Source: a bacterium (GTDB lineage: Bacteria > UBP6 > UBA1177). From it: a DNA stretch of 34,023 nt. The translations under genes were made by a program, and so were the position numbers. The stretch covers positions 1 to 34,023 of the forward strand of contig JAGCXM010000024.1 in the NCBI GenBank assembly GCA_017961325.1. Reading direction: 5' to 3'. The notes below the pieces were generated by a model. It searched no databases, was not told the DNA's origin, and worked only from the letters and a program-made list of their open reading frames with translations. Below are positions 1 through 8,889 of the stretch, piece by piece. Each line of letters starts with the position of its first letter. Position 1 is the stretch's first letter.

Positions 1-1432
1 AAAGTCTGCCGATCGAATCGGTGATGTTCACATCTATCTTCGGACCGTAGAAAGCACCGTCGCCTTCCTGGATCTCCCACGGAAGACCGGAAGCATCGAG
101 AACTTTTTTCAAAGCGTCTTCGGCTTTATTCCAAACTTCCAGCTCGCCGACATACTCATTCGGACGGGTGCTGAGGAAAACTTTGAATTTCTCGAATCCG
201 AAACTTCTCAGCATGAAAAGCGCGAAATTAAGAACACGCTCAATTTCGGACTCAAGCTGGTCAAGCCTGCAGAAAAGGTGAGCATCGTCCTGTGTGAACC
301 CGCGGACACGCTTCAGACCGTTGAGAGTTCCAGATTTTTCATATCTGTAAACAGTGCCGAGTTCAGCCCATCTGAACGGGAATTCACGATAGCTCCATTT
401 TTTTCTTTTATAGAGCATGACATGGAACGGGCAGTTCATCGGTTTTACGTAATAATCTTCACCGTCTATATCCATCGGGTTGTACATTCCTTCTTTGTAG
501 AAACTCAGATGCCCGCTCGTTTCCCAGAGAAGGCTTCTGCCGATATGCGGGGTGAAAACTATGTTGTATCCGTTTCTTACATGCTGTTTTCTCCAGAAAT
601 TCTCGATAACCGTTCTGACTATGCCGCCGTTCGGAGTCCAGAGAACAAGACCGCCGCCGACATTTTCAGAAAATGCGAACAAATCCAAGTCAGCACCAAG
701 TTTTCTGTGGTCTCTCTCTTTCGCTTCTTCAAGCATTTTGAGGTATTCGTCAAGAGATTCCTTGTTCGGGAACGCCGTAGCATAGATTCTCTGGAGCATG
801 CTTTTGTTCTCGTCCCCTCTCCAGTACGCACCTGCAACTGACATGAGTTTGAAAGCCTTGACCCAGCCGGTGTGAGGAACATGAGGACCGCGGCAGAGAT
901 CAACGAAATCGCCGTGGTAATAGAGAGAAACGAACGGTTCGCCCAAATCTTCAATGATTTCGACCTTATAATTTTCACCCATTTTGGTGAAAAGCTCAAT
1001 TGCCGCCTCTTTCGTGACAACCTTTCTCATGAAAGGGAATCTGCCTTTTACGATCTCGGACATCTTCTTTTCGATAGCTTCGAAATCATCGACTGAAAAA
1101 CGGTGGGGAGAATCGAAATCGTAATAAAAACCGTTATCTATCGACGGACCGATAGTAACTTTCGTGCCTGGGAAGAGTTTCTGGACCGCGTCAGCCATGA
1201 TGTGAGATGCGGAGTGGCGCATGATTGCAACGCCTTCCGGCATCTTCATCGTGATGACCGACATATTGCCTGATTCGACATCCGCCGTAACATCGACAAG
1301 TTTGTCGTTTATGGAAACGGCAACAGCCGCTTTTGCAAGCCCTTCGCCTATTTCACGCTTGATGAAAGAAAGCCAGTTCTCAGAAATTTCGGATTCGATT
1401 TTATTTCCGTCAGGAAGTATTACTTCAAACAT
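1..1432 (-). CDS. thrS: threonyl-tRNA synthetase (3' end outside window)
   Basis: This is a class II aminoacyl-tRNA synthetase that charges tRNA-Thr with threonine in the cytosol. About 477 residues are visible of roughly 640 usual for the family; the C-terminal anticodon-binding part lies beyond the left edge. In order I read an N-terminal TGS-like domain (about residues 1-60), an editing domain with the HSASH zinc motif near residue 75, and the catalytic core with RGPHVP, MNCPFH, YRYEKSG and the motif GAFYGPKID near the edge. The start is the ATG complementing 1430-1432, preceded by an AGGTTGAG ribosome site. It lies 19 bases after the CCA end of tRNA-Val on the same strand, so the two are probably cotranscribed from the promoter at 1553-1581. 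Identification is secure. Confidence 0.97.
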   Translation of the reverse strand, partial: MFEVILPDGNKIESEISENWLSFIKREIGEGLAKAAVAVSINDKLVDVTADVESGNMSVITMKMPEGVAIMRHSASHIMADAVQKLFPGTKVTIGPSIDNGFYYDFDSPHRFSVDDFEAIEKKMSEIVKGRFPFMRKVVTKEAAIELFTKMGENYKVEIIEDLGEPFVSLYYHGDFVDLCRGPHVPHTGWVKAFKLMSVAGAYWRGDENKSMLQRIYATAFPNKESLDEYLKMLEEAKERDHRKLGADLDLFAFSENVGGGLVLWTPNGGIVRTVIENFWRKQHVRNGYNIVFTPHIGRSLLWETSGHLSFYKEGMYNPMDIDGEDYYVKPMNCPFHVMLYKRKKWSYREFPFRWAELGTVYRYEKSGTLNGLKRVRGFTQDDAHLFCRLDQLESEIERVLNFALFMLRSFGFEKFKVFLSTRPNEYVGELEVWNKAEDALKKVLDASGLPWEIQEGDGAFYGPKIDVNITDSIGRL

Positions 1433-1451
1433 CTCAACCTCAAAAGAAACA

Positions 1452-1526
1452 TGGTAGGCCCGACTGGGATTGAACCAGTGACCCCTGCTACGTCAAAGCA
1501 GTGCTCTCCCGCTGAGCTACGAGCCC
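1452..1526 (-). tRNA. tRNA-Val (anticodon GAC)
   Basis: The reverse complement folds into a full cloverleaf. The acceptor stem is GGGCTCG with CGGGCCT, the anticodon stem CTGCT with AGCAG encloses the loop TTGACGT (anticodon GAC, valine), and the T arm is ACTGG-TTCAATC-CCAGT. Discriminator A and a genomically encoded CCA end the molecule. A strong promoter lies about 27 bases upstream. The gene is the first unit of a probable tRNA-thrS transcript. Confidence 0.95.
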
Positions 1527-1552
1527 ACACATGAACAAGAAAATTGCCGCGC

Positions 1553-1581
1553 TTTATAATCAAATCTCACCCTGATGTCAA
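1553..1581 (-). promoter_or_regulatory. sigma-70-type promoter of tRNA-Val and thrS
   Basis: On the minus strand there is a perfect -35 TTGACA (1576-1581), a 17-base spacer and a -10 TATAAA (1553-1558). Transcription would start near 1546, leaving a leader of about 20 bases before the tRNA 5' end at 1526. Confidence 0.8.
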
Positions 1582-1615
1582 CATTTTTTCCACAAACTGA
1601 TACAAATATTTGATT

Positions 1616-2152
1616 TCATTTGCATTTTTTCGTTTTTCCGAAGCCTTTGAAGAACTCGAACATTCTCAAAACGGAGACAACATACCGTTTTGTTTCGGGA
1701 TTTTCGTAAATTTTTCCGGCAAGTCCGCCGTTTTTTTCGGTAGGTCTGCTCTCGGTCGAGTAAGTTCCGCCGTTGTAGCCTGAAAGTGTTTTCACCAAGT
1801 CTCCTTTGTTATAGGTAAGGAGAGCCGCCAGAAACTTCGCTGAACACTCAACTGCATTCCGAGGAACATTCAGCGTACCGTAGTCACATCCCAGAAGCCG
1901 CGCCGTTGCAGGCATTATCTGCGTAAGCCCGTAAGCCCCGGCTTTGCTTTTCGCGTCTGATTTTCCGCGTGATTCGACATATATCACGGCCTTTATCAGC
2001 GCCGGATCAATGATTTTTTTATCACCGGCTGCCGAAAAGTAGGGATATTTCCGCACTGTATCTTCGACAATGCAGGAATATTCCGCATCAATCAGCTTCG
2101 CGGCTGACATGTCAACGTCCGTAAAAAGCATGAAAAGCGCAGCAAAAAGCAA
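1616..2152 (-). CDS. lytic transglycosylase, SLT (Slt70/MltE-like) domain
   Basis: The predicted enzyme cleaves peptidoglycan glycan strands non-hydrolytically in the periplasm. It has 178 residues: a hydrophobic N-terminal export segment (about 1-18), then an SLT domain. The domain has the catalytic Glu in YVESRGKSDA, the GAYGLTQIMP motif and a SGYNGG motif in place of the common AYNAG. The start is TTG at 2152 with GGTGGA just upstream. The segment before it lacks the usual positive charge, and an ATT or ATA codon a little further up is in frame, so the exact start is uncertain. It follows the secreted helical protein by 14 bases on the same strand, which suggests one operon. The small size, without the superhelical U-domain of Slt70, fits a specialised VirB1-like or MltE-like enzyme. 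Confidence 0.88.
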   Translation of the reverse strand: MLFAALFMLFTDVDMSAAKLIDAEYSCIVEDTVRKYPYFSAAGDKKIIDPALIKAVIYVESRGKSDAKSKAGAYGLTQIMPATARLLGCDYGTLNVPRNAVECSAKFLAALLTYNKGDLVKTLSGYNGGTYSTESRPTEKNGGLAGKIYENPETKRYVVSVLRMFEFFKGFGKTKKCK

Positions 2153-2166
2153 AATCCACCCGAATA

Positions 2167-3033
2167 TTAAAGTCCGAAAATACTCTTTTTCTTGCTGCTT
2201 TTCTGAGAGTTTCCTTCCTTGTTTTCGTCACTCAGAAATCGGAGATACGACTCTGAGGAATCACGGTCAAACTGCTCTTTCATCACTTTCAGATCAAGGT
2301 TTTTGCGGATATGTTCAAGAGTTTCGGCCGAAATATAACCAGCCTGCATAAGGTTTGCCAGCCCCAAAGCTTCGATGTTGTCGTTTTCCCGCGCATCCTT
2401 CAAATATTCCTCGTAGTATCTTCTGAACATTTCGCCGCGCACCGCATCGTTTTTCATTTCGTATTCCATTCCGGACTCAAGCCACGCCTTGTGGACGATT
2501 TTCTGCGCACTTTCGGCATGAATGAAATCTTTTCCCGACTGTGCCGCGGCAGGAAAAAGCTCCGGAAAAACAGTGTGATTCCCGTAATTTTCCAACAGCT
2601 CGTCGTGGTAAGCACCCAGCCTTGCACTCCAATTCGATACATATTCTGCATATTTTCCGGCAAACACTGCTGATTTTCCAGCTTCATCTCCAACCGGAGA
2701 GAGAAAATCCGACATTTCCGGAAATGTTTCCTTCAACCCGTTTTCGACATCGCTCAACCACTCTTCAGCGCTCTTATTTTTAAGCTCATTCCCTATTTTC
2801 AGCACTTTCGCCGCCGCCTCCTGCCCCTTTTTAATCGTTCCAATCACATTGGCGAACTGCGCTAGATACTCGATGAAACGCTCCGTTTCTGATGCCCGGC
2901 TGCCGGCCGCAAGTTCGTTTATGAGCAGCATCTGCGCCGTAAGCAGGGCATCGGTCTCGGGACTTTCAACAACAACCTGAGCAGACAGAAAAAATGTCGC
3001 GACCAGACATAAAATAAAAGCAAAAATCTTCAT
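2167..3033 (-). CDS. secreted alpha-helical protein of unknown function (weak VirB5/TrbJ resemblance)
   Basis: The product has 288 residues and I do not recognise it with certainty. It starts with a clear signal peptide (MKIFAFILCLVATFFLSAQ) and is otherwise predicted mostly helical, with a Lys-rich C-terminus (SSKKKSIFGL). I chose the ATG at 3033 because AAGGAGGTCTCT precedes it; an upstream in-frame ATG at 3087 would overlap the promoter. The mature N-terminus is followed by a long amphipathic helical region. That, and a lytic transglycosylase immediately downstream, recalls the VirB5/TrbJ plus VirB1 pairing of type IV secretion. No other secretion genes are present, so this is only a suggestion. 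It is expressed from the promoter at 3059-3087. Confidence 0.75.
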   Translation of the reverse strand: MKIFAFILCLVATFFLSAQVVVESPETDALLTAQMLLINELAAGSRASETERFIEYLAQFANVIGTIKKGQEAAAKVLKIGNELKNKSAEEWLSDVENGLKETFPEMSDFLSPVGDEAGKSAVFAGKYAEYVSNWSARLGAYHDELLENYGNHTVFPELFPAAAQSGKDFIHAESAQKIVHKAWLESGMEYEMKNDAVRGEMFRRYYEEYLKDARENDNIEALGLANLMQAGYISAETLEHIRKNLDLKVMKEQFDRDSSESYLRFLSDENKEGNSQKSSKKKSIFGL

Positions 3034-3058
3034 AGAGACCTCCTTAAAAAAGCATCTC

Positions 3059-3087
3059 ATCATATCAGCAATAAAAACAAATTTCAA
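3059..3087 (-). promoter_or_regulatory. sigma-70-type promoter for the secreted helical protein and lytic transglycosylase
   Basis: On the minus strand there is -35 TTGAAA (3082-3087), a 17-base spacer and -10 TATGAT (3059-3064), giving a leader of about 20 bases with an AAGGAGG site in front of the ATG at 3033. Confidence 0.65.
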
Positions 3088-3117
3088 TATTTTTTAAATT
3101 AATTTAACGTCAATTTA

Positions 3118-3146
3118 AAAAAGCAAAAACCTTCAGCCTTGGTTTT
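3118..3146 (-). terminator. possible terminator of the coiled-coil gene
   Basis: A stem AAAACC/GGTTTT (3126-3131 with 3141-3146) is followed on the minus strand by a T-rich run. It sits about 60 bases after the stop of the coiled-coil gene. The stem is AT-rich and short, so termination would be weak; the plus strand is also T-rich after the stem. Confidence 0.35.
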
Positions 3147-3206
3147 ATTTACGAGAAAGTCGCAGATATTAAAAAGAAAAGTTAGGATCGATTAGAGATA
3201 GAAAGG

Positions 3207-6200
3207 TTAATCTTCAGAATCGCTGCCGCCTTCTTTGGCGTCTTCGATAAGAGCAAGAACTCTGAGATAATAAGCGCTCTTGGGAGAGAGTTCCTTTTTG
3301 AGTTTGCGGAGAATTTTGTTTGCGGAACTTGCATTTCCTGCCTGAATTTCGGCATAAGCCCTGTCATACATCGCACCGGCCGTCTTTTCAATCTCTTTGA
3401 GACCGTTTAAAGCCGGCTTGCTGTCGGAACTGATATAAAGCGCTTCGAAGAAATATTTCCTTGCTTCGGCAATATTTTCGTCTTTAAGCTGCTCCATCCC
3501 CTGCGCTGCAAGAGATTCAGCCTTAATCGAATTAATCTGCTTCGTGTAAGCGCTGTACTCAAAAGTCCTGTCTCTTTCTTCCTTGAATTCCCTTCCGACC
3601 GAAGAAGAAACCGATTTTGCCTTGAGAAGGGCGTCGACTTTAGCTTTGTACTGGTTGTCGATATTGTTTTTAGCCTGTTCGTATTTGACTTTTGCTGCTT
3701 CTTCCCTCTTTTCCGCCGCTCTCAGATTCGCTTCGAGCACAGCTCTTCTCTTTGCTGCCTCTTTTTCACGTATATCCTGAAGACTGTCCACCTTATTTTC
3801 CGTCGCTTCAAGATTTGCTCTGAGTTTCGCCTCTTCCTTACCACGCTGAGCGACAAAGGTTTTCGAACTCTTTTCAAGCTGGGCTATTTTTGCATTTATC
3901 TCTTTTTTGTCGGTCTCAGCCTTTTTCTCGTATTTTGCATAAACAGCCTGTTTTTCCTTTTCTATTGCATTTTCGTTGGCCTCTTTCTTGTTTTCGTTGG
4001 CCTGTTCGAGATCGCTTACTTTCTTTTCAGCTGCCACCTTTTTGTTTTCAAGCTGCGTTGCAAGGTTGTCTTTCGCCTTGTCGGAATTTGCGTTCGCCGC
4101 CTCAAGCTGTTTTTCAAGTGCGGCAAGCTGTTTCTTTTTATCGGCGGAAAGTTTGTTGTATTGAGCCTTTCTCTTCCTAGCCTTTGCGTTTCTATCGGCT
4201 TCCCGCTTTGCGGCACGGCTTTCAATTTCTTTAAGCTTTCTTGCCTTGCTTGCATTGATTGAAGCCTGTTTTTTCTTCATATCCTTTTCAAGAGCTGCCT
4301 TTTCCTGCTCGATTTTCTTCATTTCAGCGGTCAAAGTTCTCTTCTCAGAGTCCTTTTTAGCTTTGAAAGCAGCTGCTTCCTTTTTGACATCGGCGTCTGC
4401 CGCTTTCTGGTCGGCATCTATTTTTGCAAGATCAGCCTTGTATTTCTTTTCAAAAGAAGCTGTCTCTTTTGAGATGAATTTGTCGTGACCGTCTTCAAAT
4501 TTCGCAAGATCGGCCTCAGCCGCCTTTCTCTCTTTGTTGAGTCTTATCCATTGCGGATTTTTTTCATATTTTTCAATCTTGTCCTGAATTTCAAACATCT
4601 GCGATTCGAGCTTTTCAACTTTTTTAGCGCGCTCGGCCTGACCTTTGCTGTAGACGGATTCCGCCTTTTCCTCTGCCGCGCCTCTGTCGGATTCGAACTT
4701 GCGCTCGGCATCCTCTCTCTTTTTATCAGCAGATTCCTGATTTCTCGAGATTTTTTCTTCCTGTTTGTCATTGAAATCGCTTATTTCGCCGTCGATTTTG
4801 TCGATTTTGTCGGAATATGACGAAAGTTTAGCGTCAAAATCTTCGACCTTTTTGTTGAGAGCTTCTGTTTCCTCTTCAGCCTTCTTCTCAGCCGCTTCCT
4901 GATCCTTTGCATCCTGTTCCTCGGCTGCCGCTACGCTCTTCTCGAATTTTTCAGACTCTTTCTGTTCCTCAGCTTCGAATTCGCTTTCCATTTTTTCAAC
5001 TTCGTCAGTAAGTTTCTTTACCTGTTTTTCAAGGTCTGAATTCGATTTCTCAAGAGCCTGCAGTTTCGTCTCATACTCTTTTTCTGCAGCTTCAATATCT
5101 GCTTTTGCCTGTTTTTTAGCCTGATTAAGCTGTTTTTTGCGGTCTTTGTTACCCTGTTTGTACTTTTCTTCGATTGCAGCGATTTCGTCTTCAATCTCTT
5201 TTTTGTAAATTTCTTCAGCCGGACGCTCGTCTTCAAGCTGTTTGTTCAGACTTTCGATTTCGCGGTCGGTTTTATCAAGTTTTTGACGGTATGTCGCATC
5301 AAGATTTTCGATGCTGTCCTTCAAAGTTTCGATTTTTTTCTTGAGTTCCCTGTCCTGTTTCTTTTCGGCTTTACGCTGTTTTTCCTCGTTTTGCTCGAAC
5401 TTTTCATTGAGAACTCTCTGTTCGTCGAGTTTGCCGCTCATGGCATCTTCGAGTTTCCTCATCTCGCCGTCACGCCAAACGGAAATGTTCTTCATATCCT
5501 TTTTGACATTTTTGAAAGTACGTTTAGCCCTTGCGTAATCATCGCTTGTCGGCTCGTTGTACTTGCGTTTTTTATTGGTTTCCTTGATGAACTGAAGTTC
5601 TTTAGCACCTTTTTCCCGGAGTTCGAAATCTTTCTTTTCGACATTTTCAAGAGCTTTCGCAGCACCCGCGGAATCGCCGCTCTTCATCAGTGACTTCGCT
5701 TCATTAATAGCATCAACAATCTCGGTTGTCATATCGGCATACGCCAAATTATCCGATTTCTTGAAAAGAGCGACGGCCTCTTTGTCCTTACCTGCCTTGT
5801 ATGCTTTGAAAGCCGAGCGGAGGATCTCCCTCTTTTCGCGCTCTGTCATTTTCGGAGCTTCCTCTTCCTCCGCAATCTCATCTTCGCCGCCTTCCGAGGA
5901 AAGATCGCCGGTGACTTCGTTGAGTTTGGCAGCAACTTCCGAAGCCAGGTCCTCAGGATCGACGTCACTGTCGGCATTTACAACAGGTTTTGCAACGTTT
6001 TTGCCGTTATTAGCAAAGATATGAAGCGTTACCGAATAGCCGTCATCAGTGGTTTTTATGACCGGAAAAAGAACGAAATCGGCTTTTTTGTAGGATTTTG
6101 TCTCCTTTCTTGCACAGACAAGTTTTGTGCCGCACTTTTTGAACTTGGCCGCTGCCGCATGATTAATATCGGAAAGTGTTACATTTTTTACGACATCATA

Positions 6201-6350
6201 GACATTTTTAAACTCTTTTGAGAGGTTTTTCGCCAATCTGGTTGAACCACTGTCACCAGCTGCCGGAACAACCGCCATTTTAGGCTCGGCAACCAAAATA
6301 AGCGAGGATGCCAAAAGCATAAAAACAATAAGTAACGATTTTTTCAACAT
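3207..6350 (-). CDS. giant exported coiled-coil protein with N-terminal globular domain and C-terminal TPR-like repeats
   Basis: The product has 1047 residues. It starts with a signal peptide (LIVFMLLASSLILVAEP), then a globular domain to about residue 150 with a CGTKLVC cysteine pair. An acidic linker EDEIAEEEEAP, a short helical repeat region (about 175-265) and some 650 residues of Lys/Glu/Ala-rich heptad sequence follow. The last 110 residues resemble a tetratricopeptide pair (EARKYFFEALYISSDSKPAL). It is likely a long periplasmic or envelope fibre; the function is unknown. The ATG at 6350 is preferred over an upstream in-frame start because AGGAAGGTG lies 6 bases before it and a signal peptide follows directly. 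It is a clear paralogue, in architecture and end domains, of the protein at 10736-13882. It sits downstream of rodA, so a role in envelope shape is possible but unproven. Confidence 0.85.
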   Translation of the reverse strand: MLKKSLLIVFMLLASSLILVAEPKMAVVPAAGDSGSTRLAKNLSKEFKNVYDVVKNVTLSDINHAAAAKFKKCGTKLVCARKETKSYKKADFVLFPVIKTTDDGYSVTLHIFANNGKNVAKPVVNADSDVDPEDLASEVAAKLNEVTGDLSSEGGEDEIAEEEEAPKMTEREKREILRSAFKAYKAGKDKEAVALFKKSDNLAYADMTTEIVDAINEAKSLMKSGDSAGAAKALENVEKKDFELREKGAKELQFIKETNKKRKYNEPTSDDYARAKRTFKNVKKDMKNISVWRDGEMRKLEDAMSGKLDEQRVLNEKFEQNEEKQRKAEKKQDRELKKKIETLKDSIENLDATYRQKLDKTDREIESLNKQLEDERPAEEIYKKEIEDEIAAIEEKYKQGNKDRKKQLNQAKKQAKADIEAAEKEYETKLQALEKSNSDLEKQVKKLTDEVEKMESEFEAEEQKESEKFEKSVAAAEEQDAKDQEAAEKKAEEETEALNKKVEDFDAKLSSYSDKIDKIDGEISDFNDKQEEKISRNQESADKKREDAERKFESDRGAAEEKAESVYSKGQAERAKKVEKLESQMFEIQDKIEKYEKNPQWIRLNKERKAAEADLAKFEDGHDKFISKETASFEKKYKADLAKIDADQKAADADVKKEAAAFKAKKDSEKRTLTAEMKKIEQEKAALEKDMKKKQASINASKARKLKEIESRAAKREADRNAKARKRKAQYNKLSADKKKQLAALEKQLEAANANSDKAKDNLATQLENKKVAAEKKVSDLEQANENKKEANENAIEKEKQAVYAKYEKKAETDKKEINAKIAQLEKSSKTFVAQRGKEEAKLRANLEATENKVDSLQDIREKEAAKRRAVLEANLRAAEKREEAAKVKYEQAKNNIDNQYKAKVDALLKAKSVSSSVGREFKEERDRTFEYSAYTKQINSIKAESLAAQGMEQLKDENIAEARKYFFEALYISSDSKPALNGLKEIEKTAGAMYDRAYAEIQAGNASSANKILRKLKKELSPKSAYYLRVLALIEDAKEGGSDSED

Positions 6351-6373
6351 TTTTTTCACCTTCCTATTAGTAA

Positions 6374-6444
6374 ATAATACCAAAAAACATTCACATCCAA
6401 CAAAAAAACGCGCGAAAGTTTATTGAAAGACCTTCTTTTGTCAA
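6374..6444 (-). promoter_or_regulatory. candidate promoter(s) of the first coiled-coil gene
   Basis: The minus strand between the rodA stop and this gene holds -35 TTGACA (6439-6444) with -10 TAAACT (6417-6422) at 16 bases. A second -10 TATTAT (6374-6379) has TTGTTG at 18 bases. Either could serve; the first has the better -35 and leaves a leader of about 60 bases. Confidence 0.5.
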
Positions 6445-6450
6445 AAAAAA

Positions 6451-7542
6451 TCAAACATAACTCCGGTGCAGGCTGACGTTATGGACCAAACCCATCAGCA
6501 GCATATTGAAAATCAAAGAACTTCCGCCGTATGAAAACCAGGGAAGCGGAATGCCGACTACAGGCAGAATACCAGTGACCATTCCGATGTTTACAAGAAC
6601 CTGAAGCCATATGTGAGCGCATGATCCGACCAGAATCAGTGCCGAAAACTTGTCCTTCACCTTGTTCACAAGTGCTAAAATCCTGAAAAGAAGCCAGAAA
6701 TAAAGCAGCAGCAGAAGAAGAACTCCTAAAAATCCGAATTCTTCGGCATAAACCGAAAAAATAAAGTCGGTATGGTGTTCCGGAATGAAACGGAGCATGT
6801 TCTGCGTGCCGCGCATGTAGCCTTTGCCGCGCAGTCTGCCGCTTCCGACCGCGATAATCGACTGTTTTATGTGATACTGCGAAGTCTGGCTGAGTTCGGA
6901 AGACTCTTCCCCCATGAGCATATAAACCAGCGAAAGGACACGCATTTTTTGATAATCGTGCAGTCCCCAGGTCCAGAGCACCGGTACCGTTACCAAAACA
7001 AAAACCGTGACTCCGAGAAGCCATTTACGGTTGATTTTCGTCGAAAGAATCATTATGCCGGCAACCGCACCGACGAGAATAGCCGTTCCCAAATCGGGTT
7101 CCTTGTAAATCAGAAAAACCGGAACGAATATTCCGAAAGCCTCAGGCAGAATATCAGGCAGATTGTAGCCGTCTTCGAGAGTCGGCTTCAAATTAAACTG
7201 ATAAGCTATGAATAATATTATTGAAATTTTCGTTAATTCGCTGACCTGGAAGTTCATGAAACCGATATCGAGCCACCTCTGAGCACCACCGCTTGTCTTT
7301 CCGATAAGAAGAACCAGCACGAGCAGAATTATGTTTGCAAAGTAAAGCGGAATCGCCATTCTTTCAAAAAAACGCAGATCGGAATACGATGCGAAAACAA
7401 AAAGCACTGACGCCAGAACAGCCCAGACGAGCTGGACATAAAATTTTGAAATAAGGGCACTGCTGAGTGAAACAAGCCCCAGAAAAAGTATTGCGGCAAT
7501 CGGAAGAATCAAAAGAATGTCTATTTTTCTCTTCGGAAGCAA
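6451..7542 (-). CDS. rodA: rod shape-determining SEDS peptidoglycan glycosyltransferase RodA
   Basis: This integral membrane SEDS protein polymerises glycan strands from lipid II together with a class B PBP during lateral wall growth. About ten hydrophobic helices are visible. Family motifs in order are GAQRWLDIG, SELTK, KEPDLGTA (catalytic Asp), QYHIKQSIIAVGSGRLRGKG, IPEHHTDFIFSVYAEEFGF and PLPWFSYGGSS near the end. At about 363 residues it has the usual length. No ATG is available. I prefer the TTG at 7542 because GGAG lies six bases upstream of it; another in-frame TTG at 7554 has only weak complementarity. It follows the MtaB-type gene by 60 bases and may share its transcript. RodA rather than FtsW is favoured by length and motif spelling. 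Confidence 0.93.
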   Translation of the reverse strand: MLPKRKIDILLILPIAAILFLGLVSLSSALISKFYVQLVWAVLASVLFVFASYSDLRFFERMAIPLYFANIILLVLVLLIGKTSGGAQRWLDIGFMNFQVSELTKISIILFIAYQFNLKPTLEDGYNLPDILPEAFGIFVPVFLIYKEPDLGTAILVGAVAGIMILSTKINRKWLLGVTVFVLVTVPVLWTWGLHDYQKMRVLSLVYMLMGEESSELSQTSQYHIKQSIIAVGSGRLRGKGYMRGTQNMLRFIPEHHTDFIFSVYAEEFGFLGVLLLLLLYFWLLFRILALVNKVKDKFSALILVGSCAHIWLQVLVNIGMVTGILPVVGIPLPWFSYGGSSLIFNMLLMGLVHNVSLHRSYV

Positions 7543-7602
7543 GGCAAACTCCAAGCAAAACCAACCGGATATATAATTTTTACGCCGCCGACTTGCAAGA
7601 AA

Positions 7603-8826
7603 TCAGGGACATTTTCTGCCGCAAAGCCTCCCCTTTTCAAACGAAAGCACAACCCTGACGAGTTCGCGGGGCCTGAAAGAACCCGAAACATTGACCGTCT
7701 GATATTTTGAAGAGGTCGACGAAAAAAGGTTTTCGGAGATCTCCTCTTCGATTATCACATCGTCCGTCGTACCGTCAAGCGATTTTTGGAAAAGTTCCTT
7801 TTTTGCCTGAAAAATATCGCGCAGAATCTTCGCACGCTCCTTTTTAATCTGTTTCGGAACGGGATTTTCCTTCTCCATAAGCTCTGCCGGAGTGCCGGAA
7901 CGCGCCGAAAAGGGAAAAACATGACCGTAGGCGAAAGGAAGCGACTCTATAAATTTCACGGTTCTGGCGAAATTTTCGTCCGTTTCGCCCGGGAAACCCG
8001 TTATCACATCTGTGCCGAAAGCAGGCAGTTCATTGTAATCACTAATTATTTTATCAACAGAACGCTTAAAGTCGTCAGTTTTGTAAGGTCTTCGCATATC
8101 AAACAGGGTTTTGTCGCATCCGCTCTGCAGCGGAATGTGCCAATGCGGCAGAATCATTCCGTTTTTTGCATAATCGTGAAGCAGTTCGTCAATTTCCGGC
8201 GATTCGAGCGAACCCATCCGAACTCTGCCGACGATTTCGTAAGCCGTCCTGACGACATCGGCAAGAGTCGAGCCGTCGTTCAGATCCTTGCCGTATTTTC
8301 CGATGTGGATTCCGGTAAGAACGACTTCTTTGAAACCCTCTTCAGCAATTTTTTGCAGCAAACCCTTGATTTCACCGAGCGGAACGCTTTTCAGAGGACC
8401 TCTGAGATACGGGATTATGCAGTATGCGCAGAACTGATTGCAGCCGCTCTGGATCTTGATGAAAGGGCGGCTCCGCGTAAAAAAGGCGTCATACCGCAGG
8501 TTAGAACCGAGTATTTCGGCGACTTCCGCAATATCCGGCACGATTTCGGTATTTTCAAAACAGATCTCACCCTTTATCTTCCGTGCATAACATCCGGTGA
8601 GAATCACTTTTCCCCTTTTTTCAAGGCGCCGGATCATGTTTCTCGCCTGACTTTCGGCGGTCGCAGTGACGGCACAGCTGTTTATCACGAAGATGTCGGC
8701 ATCCTCATCAACGGAAACAATCCGCACGTTTCCCAGCGATTTTTTCAGCTGATCGGTCTCGAAAAGGTTCACTTTGCAGCCGAAAGTGTAAAAAGCGACT
8801 TTCAACGGTTCTGAAAAACTCTCCAT
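7603..8826 (-). CDS. mtaB: tRNA t6A37 2-methylthiotransferase, MtaB type (radical SAM)
   Basis: The predicted enzyme adds a methylthio group to t6A at position 37 of tRNAs reading ANN codons. It needs two iron-sulfur clusters and SAM. The 407 residues show the UPF0004 domain first with its three cysteines (TFGCKVN, NSCAVT, TGCYA). The radical-SAM domain follows with the CxxxCxxC cluster (GCNQFCAYCIIPYLRG near residue 145), the IPLQSGCD and DVITGFPGE motifs, and a C-terminal TRAM-like segment. TFGCKVN points to the MtaB group rather than MiaB or RimO. The ATG at 8826 follows CGGGG; an upstream in-frame TTG at 8844 lies in the rpsA terminator and is rejected. Transcription must come by read-through of that terminator or from an unseen promoter. 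Confidence 0.92.
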   Translation of the reverse strand: MESFSEPLKVAFYTFGCKVNLFETDQLKKSLGNVRIVSVDEDADIFVINSCAVTATAESQARNMIRRLEKRGKVILTGCYARKIKGEICFENTEIVPDIAEVAEILGSNLRYDAFFTRSRPFIKIQSGCNQFCAYCIIPYLRGPLKSVPLGEIKGLLQKIAEEGFKEVVLTGIHIGKYGKDLNDGSTLADVVRTAYEIVGRVRMGSLESPEIDELLHDYAKNGMILPHWHIPLQSGCDKTLFDMRRPYKTDDFKRSVDKIISDYNELPAFGTDVITGFPGETDENFARTVKFIESLPFAYGHVFPFSARSGTPAELMEKENPVPKQIKKERAKILRDIFQAKKELFQKSLDGTTDDVIIEEEISENLFSSTSSKYQTVNVSGSFRPRELVRVVLSFEKGRLCGRKCP

Positions 8827-8842
8827 TTTAAACCCCGAATAC

Positions 8843-8867
8843 AAAAAAAGGGCACCGAAGTGCCCTT
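8843..8867 (-). terminator. intrinsic terminator after rpsA
   Basis: On the minus strand GGGCAC-TTCG-GTGCCC (8850-8865) forms a GC-rich stem with a stable TTCG tetraloop, followed at once by seven T residues (8843-8849). It ends 22 bases after the rpsA stop and 17 bases before the mtaB start codon. Confidence 0.9.
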
Positions 8868-8889
8868 CAAAAAATAAACTCTGAATCGC

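Noticed and set aside
7786-8814. Open frame of 342 codons on the plus strand opposite mtaB
   Set aside because: It is antisense to the radical-SAM gene, whose cluster motifs are intact. It is a codon-bias shadow.
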